From the NCBI GenBank assembly GCA_030745885.1, contig JASLNR010000026.1, positions 1 to 18,592 on the forward strand: a stretch of DNA of 18,592 nucleotides. The letters run 5' to 3'. A model generated the notes under the pieces. The model saw only the letters and a list, made by a program, of their open reading frames with translations, was not told the origin of the DNA and did no database searches. Below, one piece after another: positions 1 to 7,019 of this stretch; position 1 is the stretch's first letter, and the number at the start of each line of letters is the position of its first letter. A program made the translations under genes and the position numbers. The DNA is from Candidatus Thalassarchaeaceae archaeon. Its GTDB lineage: Archaea; Thermoplasmatota; Poseidoniia; Poseidoniales; Thalassarchaeaceae.

Positions 1-724
1 AATACGCTTCGTAGCGGCTGACTCCATGCAGGACGAGATGCAGGGCACCCTCCTGCTGGGAGTGATATTCTGCATGTTCACGCTGTGGTGGGGCTTTCGG
101 GAGGAGGTTCCCGTCAGGCAGCGCTGGGAAGAGGGGATGGAAGCCCCCCTATCCTACGCGGTCAGAATAGGCTGCCCAATGGCAGTGATGGCCGTAATCG
201 TGTACTTCCTGCTCGGACCGGATTTCTCTATTGCCTTCGCAGGACTGGCCTTGGTTCTCTCAGTGCTTTGGGGAACGGCCCCGTTCGCCGTCGCAGCCAT
301 CACCACCGGACCTATCTTCGTAGCAATCATCTGGCTCTACGCCATGGTCTCTCTAGCAGGATACGGGCTCAACATGGTCACGGTGGCCATAGCTGCCATG
401 TCCCTGGGTGTGGGCATAGACTACGTGATTCACCTGATGGAACGGTTCCGAGAGGAGCGCGAGAAGGGTGCTACACCAATGACATCCCTAGCAGCAGTTG
501 GGAGTGCCTCAGGGCTGGCTCTATTCGGATCAGCCGTCTCAGACATTGCTGGGTTCATGGTGATCAACCAATCCAAGATGGGTTTCTTCTCCACCTTCGG
601 CCTGTTCTGCGCCATCATGATCGGGCTCTCACTGATAGCCAGCATGGTTCTGACACCCGCAGTATTGGGGTTATTGCACAGAAGGGCGCTCCAAAATGGT
701 GAGTCAGGAGAGTGGGGTCACTAG
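1..724 (+). CDS. MMPL/RND-superfamily membrane transporter, C-terminal part (5' truncated by window)
   Basis: The reading frame is open to the first base of the window, so the gene starts outside it and only about 240 C-terminal residues are visible. They contain five or six hydrophobic segments, then the charged loop GVGIDYVIHLMERFREE. That loop matches the RND/MMPL signature: a helix ending in G-x-G-x-D-Y followed by an amphipathic H-x-x-x-R-x-R/E stretch. The conserved Asp in the GIDY motif is the position used for proton relay in this superfamily. The order of helices fits the second half of an MMPL-type protein (lipid, sterol or drug export driven by proton flux). The substrate cannot be told from this fragment. 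An ATG at position 26 lies inside the domain and is not the real start. The gene ends with TAG 112 bases before the next gene. Confidence 0.85.
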   Translation, partial: IRFVAADSMQDEMQGTLLLGVIFCMFTLWWGFREEVPVRQRWEEGMEAPLSYAVRIGCPMAVMAVIVYFLLGPDFSIAFAGLALVLSVLWGTAPFAVAAITTGPIFVAIIWLYAMVSLAGYGLNMVTVAIAAMSLGVGIDYVIHLMERFREEREKGATPMTSLAAVGSASGLALFGSAVSDIAGFMVINQSKMGFFSTFGLFCAIMIGLSLIASMVLTPAVLGLLHRRALQNGESGEWGH

Positions 725-798
725 GAGAGTGGGAATTTGTGAGGCCTGGGGCTCTTCTCCGAGGCGATGAACGTCTGCGTCAAGTATGATTGATGCAG

Positions 799-820
799 CA
801 AGAGTGAAAGTCCGCTCTTG
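799..820. repeat. Short inverted repeat upstream of the fabH-like gene
   Basis: CAAGAG at 799-804 and CTCTTG at 815-820 form a perfect 6-base inverted repeat around a 10-base loop, ending 16 bases before the FabH-like start codon. It could be a weak hairpin in the leader or a dyad operator. There is no T-run, so it is unlikely to terminate the preceding gene. A 6-base dyad can occur by chance. Confidence 0.3.
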
Positions 821-836
821 ATCGAAGGCAGGTCGA

Positions 837-1817
837 ATGGCTCCTGTGGGCATCGTCGGACTGGGGGCCTACGTGCCACCCAAGGTGATGACCAACGATG
901 ATTGGGCGGAGATTGTCAATACCAGCGATGAATGGATTACTGCCAAGACCGGCATAAAGGAGCGTAGAATCGCCGCAGACGACGTCTGCACGAGTGACCT
1001 CGCTGTCATCGCCTGCGAGCGGGCCATGGAAGAGGCCGGGATCGGGGCCGTTGACGTAGACATGCTAATCCTCGCCACATCCTCTCCGGACGTACCCCTC
1101 TCATCCACTGCTGGAATAACCCAGCACAAGCTCGGATGCCCCAATGCTGCCGCCTTCGACATCAACGCAGTCTGCGCGGGCTGGGTCCAGGCTCTGGATG
1201 TCGGGGCACGCTTTGCTGGAACTCCCGGCTACGACAACGTTCTGGTCGTGGGTGCCGAAGTCTACAGCCGCATTCTCAACTGGGAGGATCGCACCACGTG
1301 CGTTCTCTTCGGAGACGGGGCCGGGGCCGCCGTCCTGCAAGACGTAGGCGAGAGCAGGGGTTTACTCGGAAGCTGGATGATGTCTGACGGAGGGGGTTCT
1401 GGTGTCATCGAGATTCCCGCCGGTGGGGTTCGCACGCCAATCCTCTCAGAGGGCTTCGACGAGGGGGACCAATACTTCCACATGGATGGGAGGGCTGTCT
1501 GGAAGTTCGCAATAGAGGCCTTTCCCCAAGCCGTCCACGGAGTGCTGGGACGCGTGGGGAGGCAGCTCTCGGAGGTAGACCTGATCATCCCTCACCAAGC
1601 CAACCTGAGAATCGTGGAGGCAGGGATGGAGAATCTCGGGCTACCCATGGAGAAGACTTTCACCAATCTCCAGAAGTACGGCAACACCGCCGGCGCCAGC
1701 GTCCCGATGGCGCTTTGCGAGGCCCTCGACGAGGGACTGGTCAAGCCGGGAAGTCTGGTGGTCACCGCGGCCTTCGGAGGAGGGCTCGCTTGGGGCGCCA
1801 ACGCGATGGTCTGGTAA
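837..1817 (+). CDS. fabH: Beta-ketoacyl-ACP synthase III-like enzyme (FabH family, thiolase fold)
   Basis: The 326-residue protein is the usual FabH length (E. coli 317). FabH condenses an acyl-CoA primer with a malonyl thioester to start fatty-acid chains. The whole catalytic triad is visible: Cys113 in DINAVCAGW, His253 in IIPHQANLRI and Asn283 in KYGNTAGASVP. The N-terminal stretch DEWITAKTGIKERR and the glycine-rich end AAFGGGLAWGANAMVW are also FabH-like. An archaeal HMG-CoA synthase shares the fold, but those are normally longer and lack the KYGNTAGAS form of the Asn motif, so FabH fits better. The ATG at 837 follows GGCAGGT and the N-terminus aligns at once with the family. A hydrolase follows after 49 bases on the same strand and may be co-transcribed. 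Archaea lack a standard type II fatty-acid pathway, so the real acceptor and primer are open; malonyl-CoA could replace malonyl-ACP. Confidence 0.88.
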   Translation: MAPVGIVGLGAYVPPKVMTNDDWAEIVNTSDEWITAKTGIKERRIAADDVCTSDLAVIACERAMEEAGIGAVDVDMLILATSSPDVPLSSTAGITQHKLGCPNAAAFDINAVCAGWVQALDVGARFAGTPGYDNVLVVGAEVYSRILNWEDRTTCVLFGDGAGAAVLQDVGESRGLLGSWMMSDGGGSGVIEIPAGGVRTPILSEGFDEGDQYFHMDGRAVWKFAIEAFPQAVHGVLGRVGRQLSEVDLIIPHQANLRIVEAGMENLGLPMEKTFTNLQKYGNTAGASVPMALCEALDEGLVKPGSLVVTAAFGGGLAWGANAMVW

Positions 1818-1866
1818 GTCCTCCATCGGGGCAAGAACGATATCAGAGGACGAGCAAGATTGGGCT

Positions 1867-2814
1867 ATGCAACCTCCGCTAGACCTCTCGGACGGCCGAT
1901 TGGGGAAGATAACATACTCCTCGGCCAGCCCCTTCGAGATTCACCACATCCTGAGCAAGCCGGACGAGTCTCCCGAGCACCCGGTTTTCGGCTCGCTACT
2001 CGTTCCTGGGAAAACCCCCGACGGACCGATGCCCTGCGTTGTCGCGGTTCATGGAAGCCTCAATTGGCGAGGTCACCACCACGAGCACATAGTGCGTTGG
2101 CTCGATGCAGGAATTTGCGTCTTCAGGGTCCACACTTTCGATTCACGGCGGGTATACTCCATCGTGGAGGACCAGATGCAAGTCACTCACGCCATGATGC
2201 TCGTCGACTGCTACCAGGCCCTGCGCATGCTGGCGACCCATCCGTCCATCGATGCCAGCAGGATAGGGCTGGCCGGATGGAGCCTAGGCGGAACGGTCGC
2301 CCTCTATGGGGGGTGGGAGCCGATTGCCGAGGCACTGTCCCCCGAAGGAAGGAGGTTCGCAGCGCACCTTTCCTTCTACCCGGCAGCCCACATGCGTACC
2401 GAGGTCCAGAGGTGGACTGACAGGCCCATCCTCGTGTTACACGGAACTGCGGACGACTGGGTCCCGCTGAAACTTCTGGAGGGGCTGATCGAGGACATCC
2501 TACCACACGGGGTAGACATCACCGCTCACACCTACGAGGGTGCCCAACACTCCTTCGACTCCATCGAACCCCTGGACTTCGAGCCTAGGGCTATCCGGCT
2601 GGACGATCACAGGACCGTGACCATAGACTCGAACGGGGACATGTGGGGGGAGTTAGGGCCGGGAGTTAGGATGCCACTAAACGAGCCTGAAGACAGGCTG
2701 GCCGCATTCCAGGTCGTGGGAAACCTAGGAGTGCACAAGGGCGTAGACTGGAATGCTCGCAAGCACTCGTTAGATTATGGGACCGAGTTCTTGCGTGAGA
2801 ATCTCGCCACTTAG
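1867..2814 (+). CDS. Dienelactone-hydrolase-family alpha/beta hydrolase
   Basis: This 315-residue soluble protein has an alpha/beta-hydrolase core. The visible catalytic set is nucleophile Ser139 in the elbow GLAGWSLGG, acid Asp196 in LHGTADDWVP, and His228 in GAQHSFD. VVAVHGS at 58-64 supplies the oxyanion-hole strand. The Asp and His surroundings are of the dienelactone hydrolase/dipeptidyl-peptidase type. About 70 residues follow the catalytic His, which is longer than a minimal dienelactone hydrolase, and may form a lid or substrate pocket. No signal peptide is seen, so it is probably cytoplasmic. The substrate (ester, lactone, thioester or peptide) cannot be predicted. A GATATC about 25 bases before the ATG could be a weak TATA element for a leaderless transcript, or the gene may simply be read through from the FabH-like gene. 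Confidence 0.85.
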   Translation: MQPPLDLSDGRLGKITYSSASPFEIHHILSKPDESPEHPVFGSLLVPGKTPDGPMPCVVAVHGSLNWRGHHHEHIVRWLDAGICVFRVHTFDSRRVYSIVEDQMQVTHAMMLVDCYQALRMLATHPSIDASRIGLAGWSLGGTVALYGGWEPIAEALSPEGRRFAAHLSFYPAAHMRTEVQRWTDRPILVLHGTADDWVPLKLLEGLIEDILPHGVDITAHTYEGAQHSFDSIEPLDFEPRAIRLDDHRTVTIDSNGDMWGELGPGVRMPLNEPEDRLAAFQVVGNLGVHKGVDWNARKHSLDYGTEFLRENLAT

Positions 2815-2826
2815 GCTGGGAGGGCC

Positions 2827-3018
2827 CTACTCAACTTTGGAGACGTTGATCGCGTTGGGACCCTTGTCACTTTCACCGACCTCATAGTCTACGGTGTCAC
2901 CCTCGCGGATTGTTCCTGTGACCTGGGTCTTGTGAACAAATAGGTCGTCTCCTTCCTCTTGCTCGATAAATCCGTATCCTTTGCTAAAATTGAACCACTT
3001 CACTGTTCCCTGCGGCAT
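2827..3018 (-). CDS. cspA: Cold-shock-domain protein (CspA-like)
   Basis: The 63-residue protein is a complete single cold-shock domain: an OB-fold beta barrel binding single-stranded RNA or DNA, acting as an RNA chaperone. Both RNA-binding motifs are intact: RNP1 KGYGFIEQ at 13-20 and RNP2 DLFVH at 25-29, with the aromatic pair W8-F9 on the binding face. The glycine and charged pattern near GTIREGDTVDYEV is also canonical. The gene is convergent with the hydrolase gene, with 12 bases between the stops. It lies 48 bases downstream of nadM on the same strand, but has its own TATA-like box placed for a leaderless transcript. Cold-shock proteins are common in bacteria and found in only some archaea, mostly cold or mesophilic ones. 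Confidence 0.95.
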   Translation of the reverse strand: MPQGTVKWFNFSKGYGFIEQEEGDDLFVHKTQVTGTIREGDTVDYEVGESDKGPNAINVSKVE

Positions 3019-3038
3019 GGCCCAGTCGCCCGGCGGGC

Positions 3039-3045
3039 AATATTT
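3039..3045 (-). promoter_or_regulatory. TATA-like box of the cold-shock gene
   Basis: The minus strand reads AAATATT here, an A/T island in a GC-rich gap. It ends about 21 bases before the cold-shock ATG, so its centre is near -24 relative to that start. In archaea this distance places transcription initiation at or next to the start codon. This predicts a leaderless mRNA and fits the absence of a clear Shine-Dalgarno sequence. No strong upstream B-recognition element is obvious. Confidence 0.5.
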
Positions 3046-3066
3046 GATGTTGTCCCTTCCAAACTC

Positions 3067-3678
3067 TCAGCCAACGGGTTCGCCGCCCCCCCCCAAGAAA
3101 GCGAGCCGACGAAGTCCGCCGGTCTCGATTAGGTGCTCGACGACCTCCTCGGGAATGGTGGGGTTGAGCACTGTGCGAACCGCATCTTCATCCCCGATAG
3201 TGGACATCATGTGGGCAGTGGCCCTCACCCTCCATCCCTCAAAACTATCGCGCTGCTCGAGCTCGCTCAGCACGACCTGCCACCCAGCGGACTCGTAGAG
3301 CTCTGCCAAGTAGATGTCCGTGGTGAAGAATGTCCCGGCTTTGCCATGATATCGCTCAGCGTGAGAAACCCACTTTGGAGGGTCTTCGATGTCTGGGATT
3401 GCTACGATTTCGGCGACGATGCCCCTGATATCCAACAACCCCTCTAGCATCGAGGTGCGCTCCTCGGCAGTCCAGGGGTTCTCCATGGACTCCGGTCGGT
3501 TAGACGAGCCGATTGCTATGATTAGGGGCAATTCAGGAGCGTTAGAGGAACGCCATTGCTCGGCCGCCTCGATCATCAGGGCATGGCCCCTGTGAGGGGG
3601 CTGGAAGCGCCCCAAGGTCACCACCCCCGGGCCAGGGGGATTCTCGGGAGACCCTGGATGCATTGCGAGGTCGGTCAT
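3067..3678 (-). CDS. nadM: Nicotinamide-nucleotide adenylyltransferase (archaeal NadM type)
   Basis: NadM joins NMN and ATP to form NAD+ (last step of NAD synthesis, cytoplasmic). The 203-residue product has the nucleotidyltransferase signature GRFQPPHRGH at 23-32, including the HxGH motif that binds ATP phosphates. It also has the archaeal NadM block GSSNRPESMENPWTAEER (about 57-74) and a C-terminal stretch WRVRATAHM resembling the second phosphate-binding segment. Length is slightly above the usual 170-185 residues because of a proline-rich N-terminal lead. The start at 3678 is chosen because its ATG overlaps the upstream stop as ATGA. An in-frame ATG at 3663 is also possible and one at 3726 is less likely. 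The coupling suggests co-translation with the unknown upstream protein. A run of nine C (G9 in the mRNA, 3086-3094) sits near the 3' end. Confidence 0.9.
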   Translation of the reverse strand: MTDLAMHPGSPENPPGPGVVTLGRFQPPHRGHALMIEAAEQWRSSNAPELPLIIAIGSSNRPESMENPWTAEERTSMLEGLLDIRGIVAEIVAIPDIEDPPKWVSHAERYHGKAGTFFTTDIYLAELYESAGWQVVLSELEQRDSFEGWRVRATAHMMSTIGDEDAVRTVLNPTIPEEVVEHLIETGGLRRLAFLGGGGEPVG

Positions 3679-4367
3679 GGCAGGGCCCCCATCGCCTCTG
3701 CGATTTTCGTTGCTCCCAGATGCCACTCCTCGGGCTCGAGGTACTCGCGACCCACAAGGAGGGGGGTCCCAGATCGCCTCGCTTGATCGATTAGGACGAA
3801 GAGCGACTCGCTCAGGCTTCGGTGAGACTCCATGGTAGGCAGAATCCGAGGATCATGGGATGGCTCCATCGTCTCGCCCAGCCTCTCCCTACGTGACATC
3901 CAATCCAAGACCACGGACTCGGAGTACGATGACCTGTCGGTCCTTGTCAATGCGTCGGAGAACTCGTTCCACATAGAGGGGAGCAGGAATTCCTCGGCGC
4001 TTGATATCTCCCTGCCCAGAACCGGCTCCACATATAGGAAAAGTCGGGCATCCCAGCAGCGCCATTGTGCCGACGAGCACCACCTAGCCAGAAGGAGTGC
4101 CATCTCGCAAGAGGGCTGAGAGCGCGGCTTCAGGCTTGAGGGCGTGATGGCCCCCCCCATGTTGCCTAATTCGTCGAGAAGCTCCAGCAGGTCCCCCTCC
4201 AAATCGACTTCGAAATCCCTGTGGAAGCGTGGGTCGGGCTCCGGTCTGAGGAAGCGTAGGGACTGGGTCTCCATTCCCTTGATAATCTCATCAATGGGAA
4301 TCCCCAGCATGCGGGAGAACGCCGATTGGTCCACCAGATGGAGGATGACGTCTGCCATGGGGCCCAT
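3675..4367 (-). CDS. Uncharacterised protein translationally coupled to nadM
   Basis: I do not recognise this family. The product is about 230 residues, soluble and mixed-charge, with a leucine-rich acidic helix region (VDLEGDLLELLDELGNMGGA) and a W/C-rich block ARWCSSAQWRCWDARLFLYVEP. Its C-terminal half is likely helical, ending LEPEEWHLGATKIAEAMGALP. No signal peptide or membrane segment is visible. The stop overlaps the nadM start (ATGA), which argues that it is a real gene working near NAD metabolism or at least expressed with it. The start is uncertain: ATG at 4367 or 4358 follows GGGCAGGTC, while the open frame continues to a GTG at 4463 through a low-complexity GC-rich lead that does not look like protein. 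A C8 run (4151-4158) is inside the gene, but the frame reads sensibly on both sides. Confidence 0.65.
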   Translation of the reverse strand: MGPMADVILHLVDQSAFSRMLGIPIDEIIKGMETQSLRFLRPEPDPRFHRDFEVDLEGDLLELLDELGNMGGAITPSSLKPRSQPSCEMALLLARWCSSAQWRCWDARLFLYVEPVLGREISSAEEFLLPSMWNEFSDALTRTDRSSYSESVVLDWMSRRERLGETMEPSHDPRILPTMESHRSLSESLFVLIDQARRSGTPLLVGREYLEPEEWHLGATKIAEAMGALP

Positions 4368-4495
4368 GACCTGCCCGGGCCCAAAGAACCCTCGCTCAGC
4401 AGAATCAGGTGCTCTTGAGCCACCGGATTCAAGAACAGATGGCTTGGCCGGCCAACCAAGCACGGTGATGCTCGATAAGGGCGCTGAGGGATTGA

Positions 4496-5614
4496 ATGGC
4501 GACTATTGAGGAGCAGATCAAAGCACTCGAGGAGGAAATCTCCAAGACGAAATACAACAAGGCCACTCAGGGCCATATAGGGAAGCTCAAGGCCAAGATC
4601 GCCGCCCTCAGGCATCGCAAGGAGAAGGCACAGGCTCACGCGAGGTCGAGCGGGGGCGGGAAGGGCTTCGAAGTGAAGAAGTCGGGGGATGCCTCGGTCG
4701 CGTTGGTGGGCTTCCCGAGCGTGGGTAAGTCTAGCCTGATCTCCCAGCTGACCGAAGTGGATTCTGACGCCGGGGACTTCGCCTTCACCACACTGACCTG
4801 CATCCCAGGTGTGATGGAACACCGTGGCGCTAAAATCCAGATTCTAGACCTCCCTGGACTCATAAAGGGCGCTGCTGAGGGAAAGGGAAGGGGGCGAGAG
4901 ATACTCAATGTCGTCCGAGGTTCGGACATGGTCCTGTACGTTATCGATCCTTTCCAGAGTTCCCACTTCGAAATCCTCGATCACGAGCTTTGGAAGGCGG
5001 GAATGAGGCTGAATCAAAGGCCTCCACAGGTATTCATCACCAGAACTAGGAGAGGGGGCATCGATGTGCGTTCAACTCTCGAGCAGACCAACTTGCTGGA
5101 GGAGGAGATCCGGGCGATAGTCAGGAGCTTCGGCATCGTCTCTGCCACAGTGACACTCAGGACCGACGTGACCGACGATCACATCGTAGACACGCTGGCT
5201 GGGAATCGCGTCTACAGTCGTTCAGTCATAGTCCTCAACAAGATAGACCTGGCGACCGGTGATGACCTGGCTCGTGCCCATGAGACGCTGCCTGAAGGCT
5301 GGCCAGTGCTCGATGTATCGGCCAAGACCGGAGAGGGGATAGAGGGGATGAAGGACTTCATTTTCGACAATCTGCACTTCATGTCAATCTTCCTCAAGCC
5401 GCAGGGCCAGGAGGCCGACCTCATAGAGCCGCTTATCGTGAAGGACACGTCGACCGTGCGTGATGTGTGCGCCAAGCTCCATCGCGACTTCCTGCGCAAG
5501 TTCCGCTATGCCCGGGTGAAGGGGCCCAGTGCCAAGTTCGACTGGCAGCGAGTCGGCCTCGACCACCTGTTGAAGGACGGGGATTTGCTGACGATAATCC
5601 TGAGGAAGGCATAG
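4496..5614 (+). CDS. drg: DRG/Rbg-family GTPase with TGS domain
   Basis: The 372-residue protein is full length for the developmentally regulated GTP-binding (DRG/Rbg) family conserved in archaea and eukaryotes, which associates with translating ribosomes. In order: a basic coiled N-terminal helix (about 1-50), G1 loop GFPSVGKSS (72-80), switch G2 FTTLT (97-101), G3 DLPG (118-121) followed by LIKGAAEGKGRG, an inserted S5D2L-like region (about 155-240), G4 NKID (248-251), G5 SAK (275-277), and a C-terminal TGS RNA-binding domain from about 296 to 370. The ATG at 4496 follows GAGGG and begins the conserved basic helix. It is divergent from the unknown gene to the left and followed after 42 bases by tatC on the same strand. 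Confidence 0.96.
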   Translation: MATIEEQIKALEEEISKTKYNKATQGHIGKLKAKIAALRHRKEKAQAHARSSGGGKGFEVKKSGDASVALVGFPSVGKSSLISQLTEVDSDAGDFAFTTLTCIPGVMEHRGAKIQILDLPGLIKGAAEGKGRGREILNVVRGSDMVLYVIDPFQSSHFEILDHELWKAGMRLNQRPPQVFITRTRRGGIDVRSTLEQTNLLEEEIRAIVRSFGIVSATVTLRTDVTDDHIVDTLAGNRVYSRSVIVLNKIDLATGDDLARAHETLPEGWPVLDVSAKTGEGIEGMKDFIFDNLHFMSIFLKPQGQEADLIEPLIVKDTSTVRDVCAKLHRDFLRKFRYARVKGPSAKFDWQRVGLDHLLKDGDLLTIILRKA

Positions 5615-5638
5615 TGCCAATGCGATGTATTCACCAAT

Positions 5639-5644
5639 AGGAGG
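5639..5644 (+). promoter_or_regulatory. Shine-Dalgarno sequence of tatC
   Basis: AGGAGG lies 12 bases before the ATG at 5657, slightly longer than the usual spacing. No closer in-frame start exists, so it supports this start choice. Confidence 0.5.
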
Positions 5645-5656
5645 CATATCCAGACC

Positions 5657-6418
5657 ATGGACGAGAGGGGATTCGGGCTGTTGGACAGCGCCGAGTGGCG
5701 AGGGTTGTTCCTCCACCTCCAGGACCGTGCTAAGCTGTACGTTGGCGTGTTCGTGCTTGGATTCGTGGCGGGCTACCCTGCTGCTGAGGTCCTCATCGAG
5801 TGGTTCCTCGAGGAGGAGGGTTTCATTCCCGACGGGGTCCAGATCATTATCCTCCAGCCACTCGAGGTTGTACTTCTACAGCTCCGCATCGCCACGCAGA
5901 TAAGCTTCGGGATTCTCGTTGCAACACTGATACTTGATCTCGCGTGGAATGGCAGATCCGTGATGACAAAGGCCAGCAGGTCCGTCTCAGAAGTGGCTGG
6001 GGTAGCGAAGATCGCCGTGGCCCTCCTAACCATCATCTTCCTCGGCGGACTTGGTGCCGCTTATGCCCATACCGTGCTGATACCATTCCTGCTGCAATAT
6101 CTATTCGAGGACGCTGCTGCCTCTGGTCTGGAATCTACATGGCAGCTGCAATCATGGATCGGTTTCGTCACGGGCCTCTACTTCTCATCGATAGTGGGAT
6201 TCCAGGTTCCCGTGATAATCGTGGTTCTTCTGAGAGCGGGAGTGTTGGAAAGGAGCGCAATCATCGAGAACAGGGGCTTCCTGTGGTTCGCAGCGCTCTT
6301 CCTGGGAGCGTTGATTTCCCCTCCCGATCCCATTTCCCTATTTCTCGTGGGAGGTCCAATGCTCGTGCTTCTAGAACTGGCTCTGGTGTACGATCGGGTG
6401 TTCTCCACCCGAGAATGA
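5657..6418 (+). CDS. tatC: Twin-arginine translocase subunit TatC
   Basis: TatC is the polytopic receptor of the Tat pathway: it binds twin-arginine signal peptides and exports folded proteins. The 253-residue product (typical 240-260) has six predicted membrane helices, roughly 25-43, 75-96, 117-141, 165-192, 205-220 and 225-246. The pattern is diagnostic: an N-terminal HLQDR (20-24) in place of the canonical HLxELR, QPLE before helix 2, IPF after helix 3, GFQVPVIIVVLLRAGVL (181-197) in helix 4, and LGALISPPDPIS (216-227) before helix 6. The residue equivalent to the signal-peptide-contacting Glu of the N-terminal motif appears to be Asp23. The gene is downstream of the DRG GTPase and ends 6 bases from the convergent scpB. 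No tatA is present in the window. Confidence 0.88.
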   Translation: MDERGFGLLDSAEWRGLFLHLQDRAKLYVGVFVLGFVAGYPAAEVLIEWFLEEEGFIPDGVQIIILQPLEVVLLQLRIATQISFGILVATLILDLAWNGRSVMTKASRSVSEVAGVAKIAVALLTIIFLGGLGAAYAHTVLIPFLLQYLFEDAAASGLESTWQLQSWIGFVTGLYFSSIVGFQVPVIIVVLLRAGVLERSAIIENRGFLWFAALFLGALISPPDPISLFLVGGPMLVLLELALVYDRVFSTRE

Positions 6419-6424
6419 CCACCC

Positions 6425-7012
6425 TCAGGCTTCCGGGCTCGCTTCCTCTGAGAACTCCGAGATTGTCATCTGCTCGTCTGGGGCGAGGGAGGCAGCCAAC
6501 TCCGCGCTAGTCAGGCCCATCTTATCCGCTTCTGCGCGAAACCAGGCACGGACCTTCCTGAACTCGACCTCTGGGCAGCCGAAGTACTCGGCAAACCTCC
6601 TCGTAGTAGTCAGCCGACGGGTCAGCCCATCCCTTCTTCTGTCCACCAGCCCCATGCTGGCGAGATCACGTACGTGGTCGTAGGCACGCTGTCCGAGCAT
6701 GTCCACCAGTTGTGACTGGGGCATTGGCTGGTGATATGCGATGAGGGCTGCAGCGGGTAGTAGGCGTTGCGGGATGTCCGCCCTGAAGGACCCGGGGAGA
6801 TGGGAGGAGAGTTCAGGCTTGACCTCGAGGATCCAGCGACCGGAAACCTCTGTCAAGTGGAGCGCGCACTGCTCGCGCTCGCTGATCGACGTCCTCAGGC
6901 TCGAGAGAGCCACGTGGATGACCCCCTTTGGCTCTCCCAACAACTCGGAGAGTTCGTCCAATGACATCGAGCGTCCGGCGCCGAAAAGCATGGCCTCCAA
7001 GACGATGGGCAA
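6425..7012 (-). CDS. scpB: Condensin accessory subunit ScpB
   Basis: ScpB is the paired winged-helix (Kite) subunit that dimerises on the kleisin ScpA in the prokaryotic SMC complex. The 195-residue product matches the usual 180-200. The first winged helix spans about 1-75 (LEAMLFGAGRSMSLDELSELLG), the second about 80-155. The ScpB hallmark ALIAYHQPMPQSQLVDMLG and TRRLTTTRRFAEYFGCPE are clear. The final 40 residues are acidic and probably disordered. The start is taken as TTG at 7012, which lies 7 bases after the scpA stop and gives the full first helix; the next in-frame ATG (6991) would cut into it. The gene is the last in the smc-scpA-scpB run and converges on tatC with a 6-base gap. Confidence 0.88.
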   Translation of the reverse strand: MPIVLEAMLFGAGRSMSLDELSELLGEPKGVIHVALSSLRTSISEREQCALHLTEVSGRWILEVKPELSSHLPGSFRADIPQRLLPAAALIAYHQPMPQSQLVDMLGQRAYDHVRDLASMGLVDRRRDGLTRRLTTTRRFAEYFGCPEVEFRKVRAWFRAEADKMGLTSAELAASLAPDEQMTISEFSEEASPEA

Positions 7013-7019
7013 GTCGGGC

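Noticed and set aside
837..1817. HMG-CoA synthase
   Set aside because: The fold is shared, but the length, the DEWI-x-x-x-TGI-x-x-RR block and the KYGNTAGAS Asn motif fit FabH better.
1860..2420. 186-residue frame overlapping the hydrolase
   Set aside because: Low-complexity Arg/Pro-rich translation, whereas the other frame contains a full catalytic triad.
4166..4822. 218-residue minus-strand frame across the divergent nadM-partner/DRG region
   Set aside because: It runs antisense through the DRG P-loop region and has no recognisable features.
6419..6424. Terminator between tatC and scpB
   Set aside because: The convergent genes are only 6 bases apart and no T-run or hairpin is visible; termination must lie within the opposite gene.
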